DNA from: Mytilus californianus
Taxonomy: Eukaryota; Mollusca; Bivalvia; Mytilida; Mytilidae
NCBI RefSeq assembly: GCF_021869535.1
Contig: NW_026262737.1
Span: 124,001 to 188,000, forward strand
Direction: 5' to 3'
Length of the DNA: 64,000 nucleotides
Position 1 is the stretch's first letter. Every line of letters begins with the position of its first letter. Below the pieces are notes generated by a model that did no database searches, was not told the origin of the DNA, and saw nothing but the letters and a program-made list of their open reading frames with translations. Below are positions 34,626 to 46,789 of the stretch, in pieces. A program made the translations under genes and the position numbers.

Positions 34626-35735
34626 ATTTGTATTCTTTTCAAACGGGATGTATAAAGACACACCCACGTTCATTTTGATCTATAAAGAGGTTAACTCCTA
34701 ACTATCCTACTGCGTGTCGATTCATTTATTTTTGGCATTGCACAAGTCATGTCTTCTTTGACTGTCCATGACGTTAAAATACTAAATCCCTGGGATGTAT
34801 TTTAGTTGATTTTAGTCTCTGATGCATGGTTTTTTATTATTAATTGTTTTTGGCTTTTAACTAGCTGTCAGTAACTGCGAGTACTCTCAAATCGTACTTT
34901 CTTGTTTATTTGACCTGTTGATACTAATTGTCATGCTTTTTTTGTTATTTAATGTTTACTTATTCAGGGTTATATCTGGTCTATATACCAGCTTTGATAA
35001 GTGTTTGTAATTACTATTAATTTTCACTTCTCTGTACTATGAACATCAAAATTATTTATTTTGAAAAAATATTTCCTTTCTCCATTTGAATTGTACACGT
35101 ATACCTAACAACAAAATTATTTTCATTTACCTTTGTTTAATGTAATTGCAAATGGCTGATATTTTTGTTCAACCATATTGTTTTTCTTAAATTGTTTAAC
35201 ATTTACAGCGGTATAACATGTTACTTTAATTATTCTTCCCTTAGTTTATCTATTTTGTATTTACATTTTATCATAGATCAAATTTATTTGTTCAGTGTAT
35301 GTTCACTGGTGTTAATATGTCTTTTGATTGAGTTAGGCCATTGCAATTGATATTTGATAGTGTGTCTTTCTATGTTGTGATGTTACACTATTGTTTCAGA
35401 TAAGGGTGACGGTTTGGTACCATTAAAACGTTTAAACCCGCTGCAATTGTTTGCACCTGTCCTAAGTCAGGAATCTGATGTTCAGTAGTTGTCGTTTGTT
35501 GATGTGGTTGATAAGTGCTTCTCGTTTTTTATTTATATTAGACCGTTGGTTTTTCCCGTTTGAATGGTTTTACACTAGTAATTTGTGGGGCCCTTTATAT
35601 TATAGCTTGCTGTTCGGTGTGAGCCAATGCTTCGTGTTGAGGACCGTACTTTGACCTATAATGGTTTAATTTATAAATTTTGACTTGGATGGAGAGTTGT
35701 CTCATTGGCACTCATATCACATCTTCTTATATTTA
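34626..35735 (+). repeat. Penelope-like 3' non-coding tail, longest copy
   Basis: Contiguous with the RT frame. Landmarks: ACTAGCTGTCAGTAACTGCG (34860), GTCCTAAGTCAGGAATCTGA (35459), GTTCAGTAGTTGTCGTTTGT, GAGGACCGTACTTTGACC, and the end GGAGAGTTGTCTCATTGGCA then CTCATATCACATCTTCTTAT. Many dispersed fragments in the window match parts of it, usually its last 70-320 bp. Confidence 0.8.
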
Positions 35736-36299
35736 TATACTGCAAAAGGAACATACATTACAACGCAAAAAGCTATTTATTGCACACGATTTGAAATCGG
35801 GCTTCCTATTGTTAATACCGACTTCATAAGTAGAAACATACCAAGGACATATATTATTTCCACATGCAATTAAAGCTTAAGTAATTAGTAAGTATTAGTA
35901 AATACAAAATATAAAAGCAACTACAAACACTAGACTCCTATGAAGATAAATATATATATGAAGTTCCCAAAATCAAACAACAATAAAAACAAATAATACA
36001 GATGGCCCGACTTAATACATGCACAGAAAGTGGTAATGTAAATCCAGCTTCCTCGTTGACACAGTTTTTTTTAAAGAAACCCACAATGATTAAGGTACTG
36101 CACACCTACCATTACGCAATTGTTACCAAAATATCATTTATCAACAGTCCATAAAATACTTTGACAACTTTATTTTCTGTTGGATCGAAATTATTGTCAG
36201 ATTAACATATTATGTATGTTTGAGTTGCTCACCCAGTTTTGTCAAAATAACGGAACTATAAACAGTTGTCATCAGTGGGAGGTTATGCGAGCTTTAAAG

Positions 36300-36465
36300 T
36301 TAGTTTAAACACACTTTTTTCTTCTGACATGACTGTACCAAGTCAGGAATATGACAGTCGGTTTACACTCGTCCCTTTTGTCAATTACGTTTGATTTTGT
36401 AAGTTTTTATGGACTTCCCCGTCTGTGAGTTTACCTTGGAATTTGGTATTTTTATTAAACTTTCC
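36300..36465 (+). repeat. Interspersed repeat, family 2 fragment
   Basis: CTGTACCAAGTCAGGAATAT, GACAGTCG and TTACCTTGGAATTTGGTATT match 10430-10680 (plus) and 43270-43495 (minus). Confidence 0.65.
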
Positions 36466-36746
36466 TGTTATTAAATTATTAGGAAGAGTTGGTTACAACT
36501 TATTATTTCTTTTACAAATATATTGATTAAATATAATACTTGACTTTCCTATTTGTATCTTCCGCCTCTATTGTAAATAGAAAAATAAATTTGGGTGATA
36601 TGAAATTAAACAAGAAATATGAATAAAATAGTATATAAAGACAAATGTTTCACTTAACATTAGAGCAAAGGAAGTGAAATGAAACTTGCATTTTTTTTTG
36701 CTTTGAGATCATATTGAATTACTTAATAGTCAAATACGTGCTACTT

Positions 36747-38647
36747 TCACTTTTGTATCGTGTTTATCTCTTCATATTTCCGCAAAAGTTTGATTATATC
36801 TTTATTTCCATGCCGTTTTGCAATTTTCATTGGTGTGTGATTATTTTTTGAAGGTCTATATACGTTTGCACCATATTTCAACAATGTATCTACTATATCT
36901 GTATGTTCATTCTCACATGCAATATGAAGTGGTGTAAAACCGTTTTTGTTTTCTTCAATATGAATATCCTTCAATGTAAGGTGTTGTGCGAGGAATTTAA
37001 CTGAGTCTACATTATTCATTTCGCAAGCCACATACAATGGTGTTCTTCCAATGTCATCAACTTCATTCATTTTGGCCTTCGCCTGTGCAAGACGTTTTAC
37101 GACTTCAGTATGACCTCTTATGGATGCCAGATGTAGTGGGGTGAATCCATGTTTATCTTTCTTATTTTTGTGTGCTTTGTGTTTTATTAACATATCTGTC
37201 ATGTGTAGGTCACCATTGTTACAAGCTATATGAATCGCAATACGACTGTCACTGTCTCGGAGATGCACGTCCGCTTTTTGTTGTAAAAGAATTTCAGCAA
37301 TGTGCTGATGTCTATGCAATACAGCCAAATGAAGAGCTGTTTTCCCGTCTAAGTCTTGTTTATCAATGCTTGGCATGTCATTTTTCACAAAATATGCTAA
37401 TAAATCAGCGTAACCCGATGATGACACTTTATGAATAACAGTCGATTTGTCTTTTGCATCAACAATATCTTTTGCCTTTAAATATTTTTTAAAGTGTGGC
37501 ATCATTTCCATTCGAAACTTACCTGAACACATTTGCTTATTTGCAAAGACGGTAGATATATATCCACGACTAATGTCGCTTATTAATCGAGTGAAATATT
37601 CATTGTACAAATATGAAGGAACATTTATCATGAAACTGTCAACATTTTCTAATAAACAAGCTAATTGTATTCTTTTCTGCACAAATTCAATAGATCCATA
37701 TTTTAGTATACTTCTTATAAAATGGTGACCAATACAACCAACCATCATATTAAACATGTATTTATGCATAAATGTAAAACAGTGATCACACTTCTTAACG
37801 AATGTACCATCTAATGATCTCAGAGTAGATAAAATTAAGCCTTTGGAAGGAGTTTGCAAAGTTCCTGACTCGGTACGTATATCTCTAAGCATGACGTCAG
37901 TCTTAACGTTATAATTGTCTAATACAATTTCTTCGACAAAATTGTTTAAAACCACGAGCAGAGCTAACACTAAGTAGGTCTCATTTGATTTCAGTTTAAT
38001 GCTGTTGACTTCGTAACATATATAGCTTAAAGGATACGTGAAAAAGTTTTCATTTTCTTTACTAGCTGCAAAAATTATGCAAAGATATGGGAAAAAGCTG
38101 TATAACATGAAAACATTATCTTTAAGTTCACTAATGACTCCACTATTTATGTAAGATTCGCCTATCTCCTTTCTTTCATCAACTGATAACTGAAATTCAT
38201 CTAAGAGAAAATCACAATGTTCAAAAGATATATTCTCCAAAGCTAGTTGATTCTGCACCAAATGATATATCTGTGATCTACAGGTCATTATTATTTTTGT
38301 GTTCGCATGGTAATCTAAAACTGTTTTTACAGGAGAACAAATAAGAATGAAATCTGTGTCACAGCAATACCTTCCAAAAACGTCATCAATTATAAAAACT
38401 TGATTTATATTTGACAAGACAAACTTATGTAGATCACTAGCAGCTACTGTCATTACCATGGATTTATGGGTTTTCTCTAAAATAAAGGCCACAAAATATG
38501 CATTTGCCGTTTTACCAACGCCTGGAGGCCCACTTATCAATATACAATTGTTGTTCTGTATTCTCTCCAAAATTAGTTTTGTAGCTCTTGTATTGACGAA
38601 CTTTTCTGTTTTCTCTTTCCAATTGAGTTTTTCCTTATTCAGTTTAT
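36747..38647 (-). CDS. STAND-type NTPase with C-terminal ankyrin repeats
   Basis: Long intact minus-strand frame; the stop is at the 36747 end. I start the exon at 38647, directly after the acceptor TGTTTATTTTCAG, because the 64 codons upstream (open to 38840) run into repeat DNA. In the full open frame: W73 and TEKFVNTRA, Walker A GPPGVGKT (residues 104-111), Walker B VFIIDDVF (148-155), IIMTCRS sensor-like block (183-189), a helical middle region, then seven ankyrin repeats over about the last 235 residues (TPLHLA-type: KTALHLA, RIAIHIA, FTPLHLA, RTPLYVA, FTPLHIA, HTPMKIA). This matches the nSTAND3-ankyrin proteins expanded in molluscs, which often have an N-terminal death-fold or HEPN module on earlier exons. 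That exon was not found here. Likely an intracellular sensor; ligand unknown. Confidence 0.8.
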
Positions 38648-38905
38648 CTGAAAATAAACAGTGGTCAAATATACTACATGTACGTGCTAGAATTTTAGAT
38701 CTATCAATAAACACATCAATGATACCAGGATTAAGAGTTTTTACGCCAGACGCGCGTTTCGTTATCTTCAGAAAACTCATCAGTGAAACTCGAATCAAAA
38801 AAGTTAAAAAGGCAAAGTCAAGTACGAATTTGAAGAGCATTGGTGACCTGCAATTCCAAAAGGTTTTGCTAATACAGCTAAGGTCATCTATTCAACTTAA
38901 CATTA
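38648..38905 (+). repeat. Interspersed repeat (CGCCAGACGCGCGTTTCG type)
   Basis: The block TTTTTACGCCAGACGCGCGT, ACTCATCAGTGAAACTCGAA, AAAAGTTAAAAAGGCAAAG and GAAGAGCATTGGTGACCTGC is, from memory, an abundant mussel repeat. The repeat core is about 38715-38905. A shorter antisense relative is at about 39725-39765 (TTTTGTAGACGAACCGTGCG). Its antisense strand is open and fuses artificially to the STAND frame. Confidence 0.65.
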
Positions 38906-39299
38906 CCGTCATGCCTAATATGGAAATACTGTATCATTAGAATAACATATAATACAAAAATAAGTAATAGAAGTTGTTACATGTTCTGCAAAAAAAAGCA
39001 ATAATTTACTGGAAATCAAATATTTACCACACCAAAGCACTATGCATTACGCACTAACAATGAACACTGTTCGGTTATCTTTAATTTAAACAGAGGCATA
39101 AACTACAACGAAAAACGTTGTTAAGGTTTTTTGTAAGACATTTTTTTTTATAAAAGATTGACTGATTAATAATAAGTTCAGTGATAAATATTTCAAGCAT
39201 GTTCCGGACTAGAACAATTTCACAATAAAACATTAGGTGGATCCTGTGATATTGGCTTTCCGAAATGATGATCGGGGAAATTTGGACTGCCACTGGAAA

Positions 39300-39442
39300 A
39301 TGAGGGTTTTTTTAATAGGGACAGAAATCGAACCTTCAAACAAGCCACCTACAGACCTCTTAAAGAGTCGTTGCAATGGGTATTAACCTGCAGAGAGAGC
39401 CTCTCTTTCTACAAGAGGCATCGGATTTAACGTCCCCATTCT
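39300..39442 (-). repeat. Possible short retroposon-like repeat
   Basis: On the minus strand: GACGTTAAATCCGATGCCTC, a GAAAGAGAGGCTCTCTCTGC hairpin, AGGTCTGTAGGTGGCTTG and a B-box-like GGTTCGATTTCTGTCCC, with poly-A/T just outside. No second copy in the window and no clear A box. Tentative. Confidence 0.3.
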
Positions 39443-40539
39443 GAGACGTTATTTAATACATGAAACATTTTGTATAACATATACCATAGCACGAAACATA
39501 TTTTTAGTCACATGTCCCGCCAAAACATATTGAAGTAAACATGTATTTGTAATCAAAAGAATAATATCTACTAGCATTTACATTTTTTCAGGATAGGTAA
39601 CTTTATAATACTGCAATTTTTTTTTAAATCAAGAAGGGATTGAAAATGATGAGACACCTACATCTAACATGCGAATACAATAATCTTTTAATCTTAGTGA
39701 GTGAATTCAAGCGCAATGCGTGTGTCTTTTGTAGACGAACCGTGCGTCTGGCGATGAAAATGTTTAATTCTGGTATCTTTTTATTTATAATCTATGATAA
39801 TTAAATATATATAGAATCGGAATTAACGTTTTTCATGTTTATGTTCGTGTTCTAAAGTTATAATTATCTTTACTGCAACTATTCAACCAATTAAGCTTTC
39901 AATTTTAATTCTATTGGAATAAAAAGAAAAAAAAATCTATATTTGGATCCAACCAATAAAAATTGTTTACATACTAACTGTTAATAATTTCTGTGTTGAA
40001 CCATGATTCTTTTTCAGCAGTGCCTGTACAATATCAATCAATTTCAAGATTAAAGTATACGTTCAATTTCTAAAAAAAATAAAACCTTTAAAATAAAGTT
40101 TAATTGGTACAAAGACAAAAACTAACAAAAGCCAAGGGTAAAAAGATTTCGTTATATATTCAAAGTTTGATATATGTATGCTTCTGAAATATGATAATAA
40201 CTAACACCGTCTTCATTCAACTAGGAATTAATTCTTAACTATACAGAATAAATCTAATAATGACTTGTTTGCTTTTTTGTGAATGACAAAATTGACCACA
40301 CAAGATATTTTTGTTTACTGAGAAAAACAAGTATGTTTTAAATGTCACTAGTCATCATTTTCTTTTATCTGAAACGGTTAATTAGATATGAACAGCTTCT
40401 GAATAAGGATGCACGATAACGTATTAGTTGCAGTCATTCAATTTATTTTAGACTTATCCACTGCGGTAAATTCAGTACTGTTCAGACTATCTTTTTTTCA
40501 GTCGTGTCAGTACGTTTTCGACCTACGAAATAAAAAAGA
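39443..40539. other. Non-coding, nothing recognised
   Basis: AT-rich. Apart from the short TAGACGAACCGTGCG relative at about 39725-39765, nothing supported. Confidence 0.5.
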
Positions 40540-40815
40540 AGGTGTTGTATGATTTTCAATGAGATAACTCTTCACAAGAGACCAAATGATACAGACATTA
40601 ACAACTATAGGTCACCGTACGGCTGTCAACAATGAGGAAAGCCCATACCGCATAGCCAGCTTTAAAAAGCCCCGAAATGACATATATATGACAATTCAAA
40701 CGAGAAAACTAACGGCCTGATTTATGTACAAAATAATCAACGAAAAACAAATATCTAACACAACAACAAACGACAACCACTGAATTACAGTCTCCTGACT
40801 TGGAACTATAAGTTT
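40540..40815 (-). repeat. Penelope-like 3'-tail copy (antisense)
   Basis: AAGAAGGTGTTGTATGATTT, ACAACTATAGGTCACCGTAC, GGCTGTCAACAATGAGGAAA, AAACGACAACCACTGAATTA and CTCCTGACTTGG are reverse complements of the tail at 35459-35735. Confidence 0.75.
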
Positions 40816-40966
40816 GATTATCCCTTTGACATTTTTTGCCTCTGTTTTGATTAAAAATGAGAAATAAAACAAAAGAAATCTGAATTAAGCTTATACGCAT
40901 AAATTGAAAGTTTCATGAGCAAATTATATCTTAACATATAAACATAACAAAACATACTCGGCTTGA

Positions 40967-41083
40967 ACCAAGGCTCCGTGTTAAAGGCTGTACTCTGACC
41001 TTTACATGTTGACTTCTTATACATTGTGACTTGGATGGAGAGTTGTCTCATTGGCACTCATACCACATCTTCTCATTTATAAT
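40967..41083 (+). repeat. Penelope-like 3'-tail fragment (sense)
   Basis: GTGTTAAAGGCTGTACTCTG, GACTTGGATGGAGAGTTGTC and ACTCATACCACATCTTCTCA match 35635-35735. With 40540-40815 it makes an inverted pair about 150 bp apart. Confidence 0.7.
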
Positions 41084-42209
41084 AACGTATCATAAGGCAC
41101 TGAGTCTCATGTTTATATTTCAATTTCCAATTATCAATATGACATCAGCATGGGCCTAGGTAGTAAGTATTTTGGAATTTAGTAAATCTATTTTCTATAC
41201 GACAAGGATTTCTGTGTCTCCTTTTTGAAATATAATCTGCCTTTAATTTCTGCATTCGATCAGGTAGTGTGCATGAACTTACAATGTAGGGACTATTTCA
41301 TGTTTAACAGTAAAATCGTATCACATTGGAAGATGAACGAACAAGTGCATGCGTGATTATCTGTCATAATAAAATTTCTCCACGTTTCCGATTCAAGACG
41401 TATAATTGGGGTCCTTCATAGTAGTAAATAACTTCCTTCCAAATATTGCTTATACCAATACAAGGGAAGTCGATCAAAATTAACAAATTTTATTTTAACA
41501 AAAAACTTAATAACAAAAAGGCTTCTCTCGGATTACAAGAAGAAACCGGAACTTCATTTATCAAAATATTTGAGTGGCTAGTGCACGCTAAAGTTTGCGC
41601 TGCATATTTCACATGTTTTGCCAATTTTAGTGGATGTTTTGTTTTCATTTTTATAGTTTTTGTACATTTCAAACAAGATAAAACTAATCTAATTTTATCG
41701 AGAAGAAATTGAATTCCCTTTAACAAGATATAAAAATGACTACGTGTATTAAGGCTTAAAACACTGTGCTTCGTATTAGAAGGTCTTTAATAAAATATAT
41801 GAAAAGTTAATTTGGAAACAGCGAATATAATACAAAAATTGTTGTACCGAGGATAGTATTTCATTGATTAAATATAAAGTTGAATCTAAACCATTTTCAA
41901 ATGACAAAAACTACCAATAATAGAAAGCTGATTTTTTTAAACGTTCAAAGTAGATGATAACCAAAAACACCCTTTAAAAAGCGATCATTAAGAGACATTA
42001 ATACCTGTTGGCTAGATTACGACATTCATTATTAAATTCAAAACATGGCATAACTTTCATACCAAAGTCTGGCACAAGATCAGTCTCCCTTCGTGTGATA
42101 CACACGGAAACATTGTTTTAGCATTGTCTTATTTTTTACATGACACACCATATGTTGAAACGATTATTCCACCTTGATTGAAAAATGGCATTGACCTATG
42201 CAGTTTTAT
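41084..42209. other. Non-coding, nothing recognised
   Basis: An 88-codon plus-strand frame (41446-41712) has no recognisable domain, and an overlapping minus frame is equally open. Neither is called. Confidence 0.5.
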
Positions 42210-42475
42210 ATACAATAAGTAGATTTGGAATGATTGCCAATAAGACACCTTTCCACTTGAGTTTAAACGATGAGGTTTTACACAACTATAGGTCATTGCA
42301 CAGTCTTTAACAATGCGAAAAACCAATACCGTATAGTCTGATATAGGCCCGATATGAAGAAAGGCATAATAATTCCAACATAAAATACAACCGTCTGTTT
42401 TATGACAAAACAATGAACAAAAAACCAGATATAACTGGCAGTAACCAACGACAACCACTGTATTACAGAGTTTTG
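42210..42475 (-). repeat. Penelope-like 3'-tail copy (antisense)
   Basis: ATAAGTAGATTTGGAATGAT, AATAAGACACCTTTCCAC, CACAACTATAGGTCATTGCA, AATACCGTATAGTCTGATAT and ACGACAACCACTGTATTACA follow the antisense tail with more divergence than other copies. Confidence 0.7.
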
Positions 42476-43269
42476 TAATATAATAGGTTATGTGCATATT
42501 TATAAATACTCAATGATAACACGGTTGGTTTTAAGCAGTTTAGGTAGAGAAATTTGTGTAACAATAAATATCTTATTTTTTTACATTCTAAATCACTTGT
42601 CAAACATTGCATTGAATATGTATTGAAAAATGAAAAACATTTTGACTCATCATATATATTTTATAATGATGTTTATGCATTCAATTAATCTTTAAATTTA
42701 AGATAAATAACTTACTCCGATTTTCAGGGCAATATGCAACCAGCACAAAGATCAGCATACCTGTGTATATAAACAAAAAAGTATAAATAGCCAAAAACTA
42801 ATGAAATAGAAAATTGTAGAGATAACCAATATAGTTTTTCGCATTAATCTTCTTCTTGCAGGGCAACTTAGTTAGACATTTCAATCTGTGACGCATCATA
42901 TTAATTTCTAAGATAGCACAGAGAAATAAGGACTGCATATCACCATTTAAAATGGCTTGGTTTGGATAGTACATTTGCTATAATTGTGTTATCGTGATCT
43001 TTTGTCTTGAATTATGCAATCTTTCATATTTGTTAAGGTTGTTATTTTCACGTTTCTTTTAATTTGCGCATAAACGATTTTTTAGTTGCGAATATAAATA
43101 ATCTTATTTGAAATTATCAGGTACCTTTAATAGTAATAATTCACTTGTATCATAGACTAAACTGGTAATATGACACGTATCTTAAAATACATTTGTAAAA
43201 CAAGAAAACAAAATTGTTGCAGACCTTTCGCGTGTTTGTTTTCTGCAAATATTCAATGCGTTTCCTGTA
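42476..43269. other. Non-coding, nothing recognised
   Basis: No supported feature. Confidence 0.5.
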
Positions 43270-43495
43270 TGTTATAACAAAAAGTAAAATAACAAAAAAA
43301 CCGAACTCCAAGGAAAATTCAAAACGGAAAGATTTTAATCAAATGTCAAAAATCAAAAACTCAAACACATCAAACGTATTGATAACAACTGTCATATTCC
43401 TGACTCGGTACAGTATGTAGAAAATGGTGGATTAAACCTGGTTGCAAAGCTAGTTAAACCTGTCACTGGTATGACAGTCATATACAATTCCTCTA
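43270..43495 (-). repeat. Interspersed repeat, family 2 (antisense)
   Basis: CCGAACTCCAAGGAAAATTC, AAACACATCAAACGTATTGA, CTGACTCGGTACAGTATGTA, TGGATTAAACCTGGTTGCAA and TGGTATGACAGTCATA are the reverse complement of the copy at 10430-10680. Confidence 0.7.
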
Positions 43496-44989
43496 TATTG
43501 ACAAAAATGTGTGAAGAAACAAACAGATATAATATGCAAAAATGTTAAAAATAGGAGAACAGCACTCAACATTGTGTTATTATCTTAATTACTATTAAAA
43601 CAAACACATACTTCAACTAAGAAAAACAAAAAGGCATAAAGACAAAGCACTTTAGCAAAAACGAGAGACAAAGAATACAAAAAGTTACCATAGTACAATA
43701 ACACAATGACAGGATGTAGAAGTACCGAGCCACGTCAAATGGATATTACTAAATATAGACTTAACAGTAAAAGTAATAATTTATAAAGACAAAACAAAGA
43801 ATACTATAACACGTTATTAAGATGATAAACAACGCCATAACTAGAATCTATACTTTAAGACCATCGTGTATTATATGTAAAGTTGATACGGAATATTTAT
43901 CAGCAAGGTCTCGGTATCTTCCGATGAAATGTTTTAGAAAAAGTACGAGACGTTCTTTGACATAGCCCAAGTTCATCAACTTTCTGCTCAGACACTGGTG
44001 ACGTTTTACATAAGAGCAAGGGACAGAAAAACAGCCATGAACACCCAGACTTTCGGCTGTGAAAAAAATACCGGGCTTTTTATCTAACTAGTAATGCAAA
44101 CTTTTTTTTACCTTATCATATATTTCTGATATTTGCACCTACATATTCACACACATGTTTTGATTGGAAGGAGTTTCAAAAAAGAAGTGTTCGTCTTTAA
44201 TTTCCGTACCCTAACCGAACGGTAATCCCCGTACCAACACCAGACAGGTACTATACTATTTGGTGCCTAAAAAAGTGCGAAACGAAATAGAAATGAATGA
44301 AAAGAAACCAAAATCAACGAAACGAAATAAAAATTAATCATATATTTTATAACATCGATGCGAAATATATATATTATCTCCCAAGTCTTAATTGTTAATT
44401 GGAACAACTTGGATGAAATTGATGAACAAGTGTTTAACGCCCAGTAACAAATATTACACGCATATCGAAACAGAAGCAGGTTATGTGGTTTAACTATGAA
44501 CATGTTTTGTACAAGACAGACACCCTGAATTGGATTTTAAACGTGTTTAGTGCACAAGAAAACAGTCTGCAAAGACGACATTTCATCCTTCCAGGACGCA
44601 TTTTCCCTTCACTTAGCAGACACGTTACTGCTCTTCCTGCTTAACACAACTGACCAGTAAAATAAGTAACTATCTAAGTTGACAATTATTATTCTTTTGC
44701 AGGTGGTAATATAAATCCTATGACATTAGAGAAAGTGTTATAGTTTGGGACCGGAACAACAGAAGAGCCAATATTGGGTTTTAAGATACATCCTTCTTGC
44801 CAAATGCAAAAAAAAAAAAGGATTCCCAGACCATCTCAAAATGCAACATTAACAGTTGATGAGGATCTCGTTCAAATGTTCGAGTGATTTTATGGACTTG
44901 AATAAATGACAAGTCGGAAAATGCTAATAAGTTCTATATTTCTTTCAGTTTGCTTTGTTTTTGTAGTCAAATTTGAGTTTACATGACTT
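43496..44989. other. Non-coding, nothing recognised
   Basis: No supported gene. Short open frames lack domains and conserved copies. Confidence 0.5.
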
Positions 44990-46125
44990 GATAGTTCATG
45001 TCCAACTTTACTCATCATGTGGCGTCCATCATCAGTCCGTACGTCCGTATGTCATCAATTTACTTAAAGATCTCTTCTGAAATCACTGGACCAATTTCAA
45101 CGAAACTTGGCCACATCAATTGCCCTATAGCGTTCTTAGGAGTCTTCTGGTTTGGTATAGTGGCCCTGCCCGTTTTCTGAAATCTGAAATGGGGGACCAT
45201 TTTTTTGAGGATGGGGACTTGTAAAAATTGACGTCGTCTCAATTTCTAGTCCGAGCCTTTTTAAATTCAAATTGAGAATCACTCTCATGGAAACCTTAGT
45301 TGAGCTCAATTATCAAAAAAATCTGAAGTGAGGGACCTTTTTTTGGGGGAGGGAGGACTTGTAAAATTGCACATAAAAATTGATATCGCCTGGATAGCGT
45401 CTCCATTTCTTGTCAGAATCTCTTCAAGTACAAACTGAGTTTTGTTCATAGAAACCTTCGATGAGTTCGATTTTCAGAAACATATGAAATAGTGGACATT
45501 GTCTTTGGGAGGGAGGGGTACTTGTAAATATTGCACATAATATTTGTTTTAACACAGATATATGTCTCGCCTTTTTATTATTTTGATGGTAAAATGCCAA
45601 TGTTTAAATTAAAATAGCAAATACTTTTAACACTTAAACTGTGCGAAGTATCTAGAGTCAATAAACCATGACTGAAAATACAATGCCAATTAGTCTCCAT
45701 GGAAATGGGATGTGCCAAAGGTAATACAGCTACGTACCAAGTGTCATTGGCCTACCACTAGTGGTTCCCCATAAACTGACCTAATCACAAACTAATATAT
45801 GTGCACTTAGCAAAAGTTTCACAAAGTCAATAGACCATGACTGAGAGGGTGAAGCCAAATTATCTTCAAGGAAATTAGATGTTCCAATGGTAATTCAGTT
45901 GCATACCAAATATCATTGGCCTATCACTAGTGATTCCCCAGAAACGTGCCTAATCCCAAACTAATACATTGTCGGTGACACCGCCGCTGACGCCGGAAAA
46001 CACCATACCTGTGTCTCCGTCAAAGAGAGACAAAAATTGATGTATCTGCATAGCGTCTCTATTTCTTGTCTGAGCCTCTTCAAATACAAATTGAGGTTTA
46101 CTTCCATGGTTTTTTTTTTATCCAG
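44990..46125. repeat. Interspersed repeat block with internal duplications
   Basis: Starts with a bivalve-type repeat (TCTTCTGAAATCACTGGACC, AACGAAACTTGGCCACATCA). Then at about 45180-45540 there are two to three degenerate units of about 150 bp (AATCTGAARTGGGGGACC, GGACTTGTAAAA, GCGTCTCCATTTCTTGTC). At 45655-45970 there are two units of about 180 bp (GTCAATARACCATGACTGA, ATCATTGGCCTATCACTAGT). It closes with GACACCGCCGCTGACGCCGG. No coding. Confidence 0.65.
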
Positions 46126-46189
46126 TGACAATACTGGGGCATTTGGGTAATCGAGCGCTCACTAAAGTTCATTAATTGTTATACATAAA

Positions 46190-46745
46190 ATAGGATGGTG
46201 TAGTATGATCATTGCAAATGAGAAAACTCTCCACAAGAAGCCAAATGACACGGCAATTATTAACTATAGGTCACCGTACGGCCTTCAACAATGAAAAATG
46301 CCAATACAGCAAAGTCAGCTATAAAAGGCCCTGAAATAACAAGAGTAAAAAAGTTCAAACGAAAAAGCTAACGGCCTAATTTATGTACAAAATAATGAAC
46401 GAAAAACAAATATGTTACACAGCAACAAACGACAACCACTGAATTACAGGTTCCTGACTTGGTATAGGCACATACAGAATGTGGTGGGGTAAAACTAGTT
46501 TGATGGCGACAAACCCTATAGTACAACATAAGAAAAAACTATAAAAATCAGTTGAAAAATGCTTAACTCATGAGAGTGGTACAAATAGAAATACCACTAA
46601 CAAAAACACAGAGGGGACGAGGACGGGTACTTATACACCCACACAACAGAAAGACACTAAGGCATTAAATACAGATCTGAAAGTACTCGCAGTTACTGAC
46701 AGCTAGTTCAAAGCCAATAACAACTAATGAAAAAAATCATAAATC
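46190..46745 (-). repeat. Long Penelope-like 3'-tail copy (antisense)
   Basis: Antisense tail from AATGAGAAAACTCTCCACAA through ACGACAACCACTGAATTACA to AGTACTCGCAGTTACTGACA, then GCTAGTTC. The last block is the reverse complement of 34858-34890, just after the RT coding region. This copy therefore ties the distal 3' end to the RT-proximal tail independently of the copy at 34.6 kb. Confidence 0.78.
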
Positions 46746-46789
46746 TAAGACTTTGTCTTTTTGTCTAATACTTTTTTATTTAAGGATTT

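Noticed and set aside
37172..37728. Plus-strand frames of about 90 codons
   Set aside because: Antisense shadows of the STAND-ankyrin exon.
41446..41726. Overlapping plus and minus frames of 88 and 78 codons
   Set aside because: No domain, no copies and both strands equally open, typical of AT-rich non-coding DNA.
44998..45242. Two opposite 60-codon frames
   Set aside because: They fall within an interspersed bivalve repeat.
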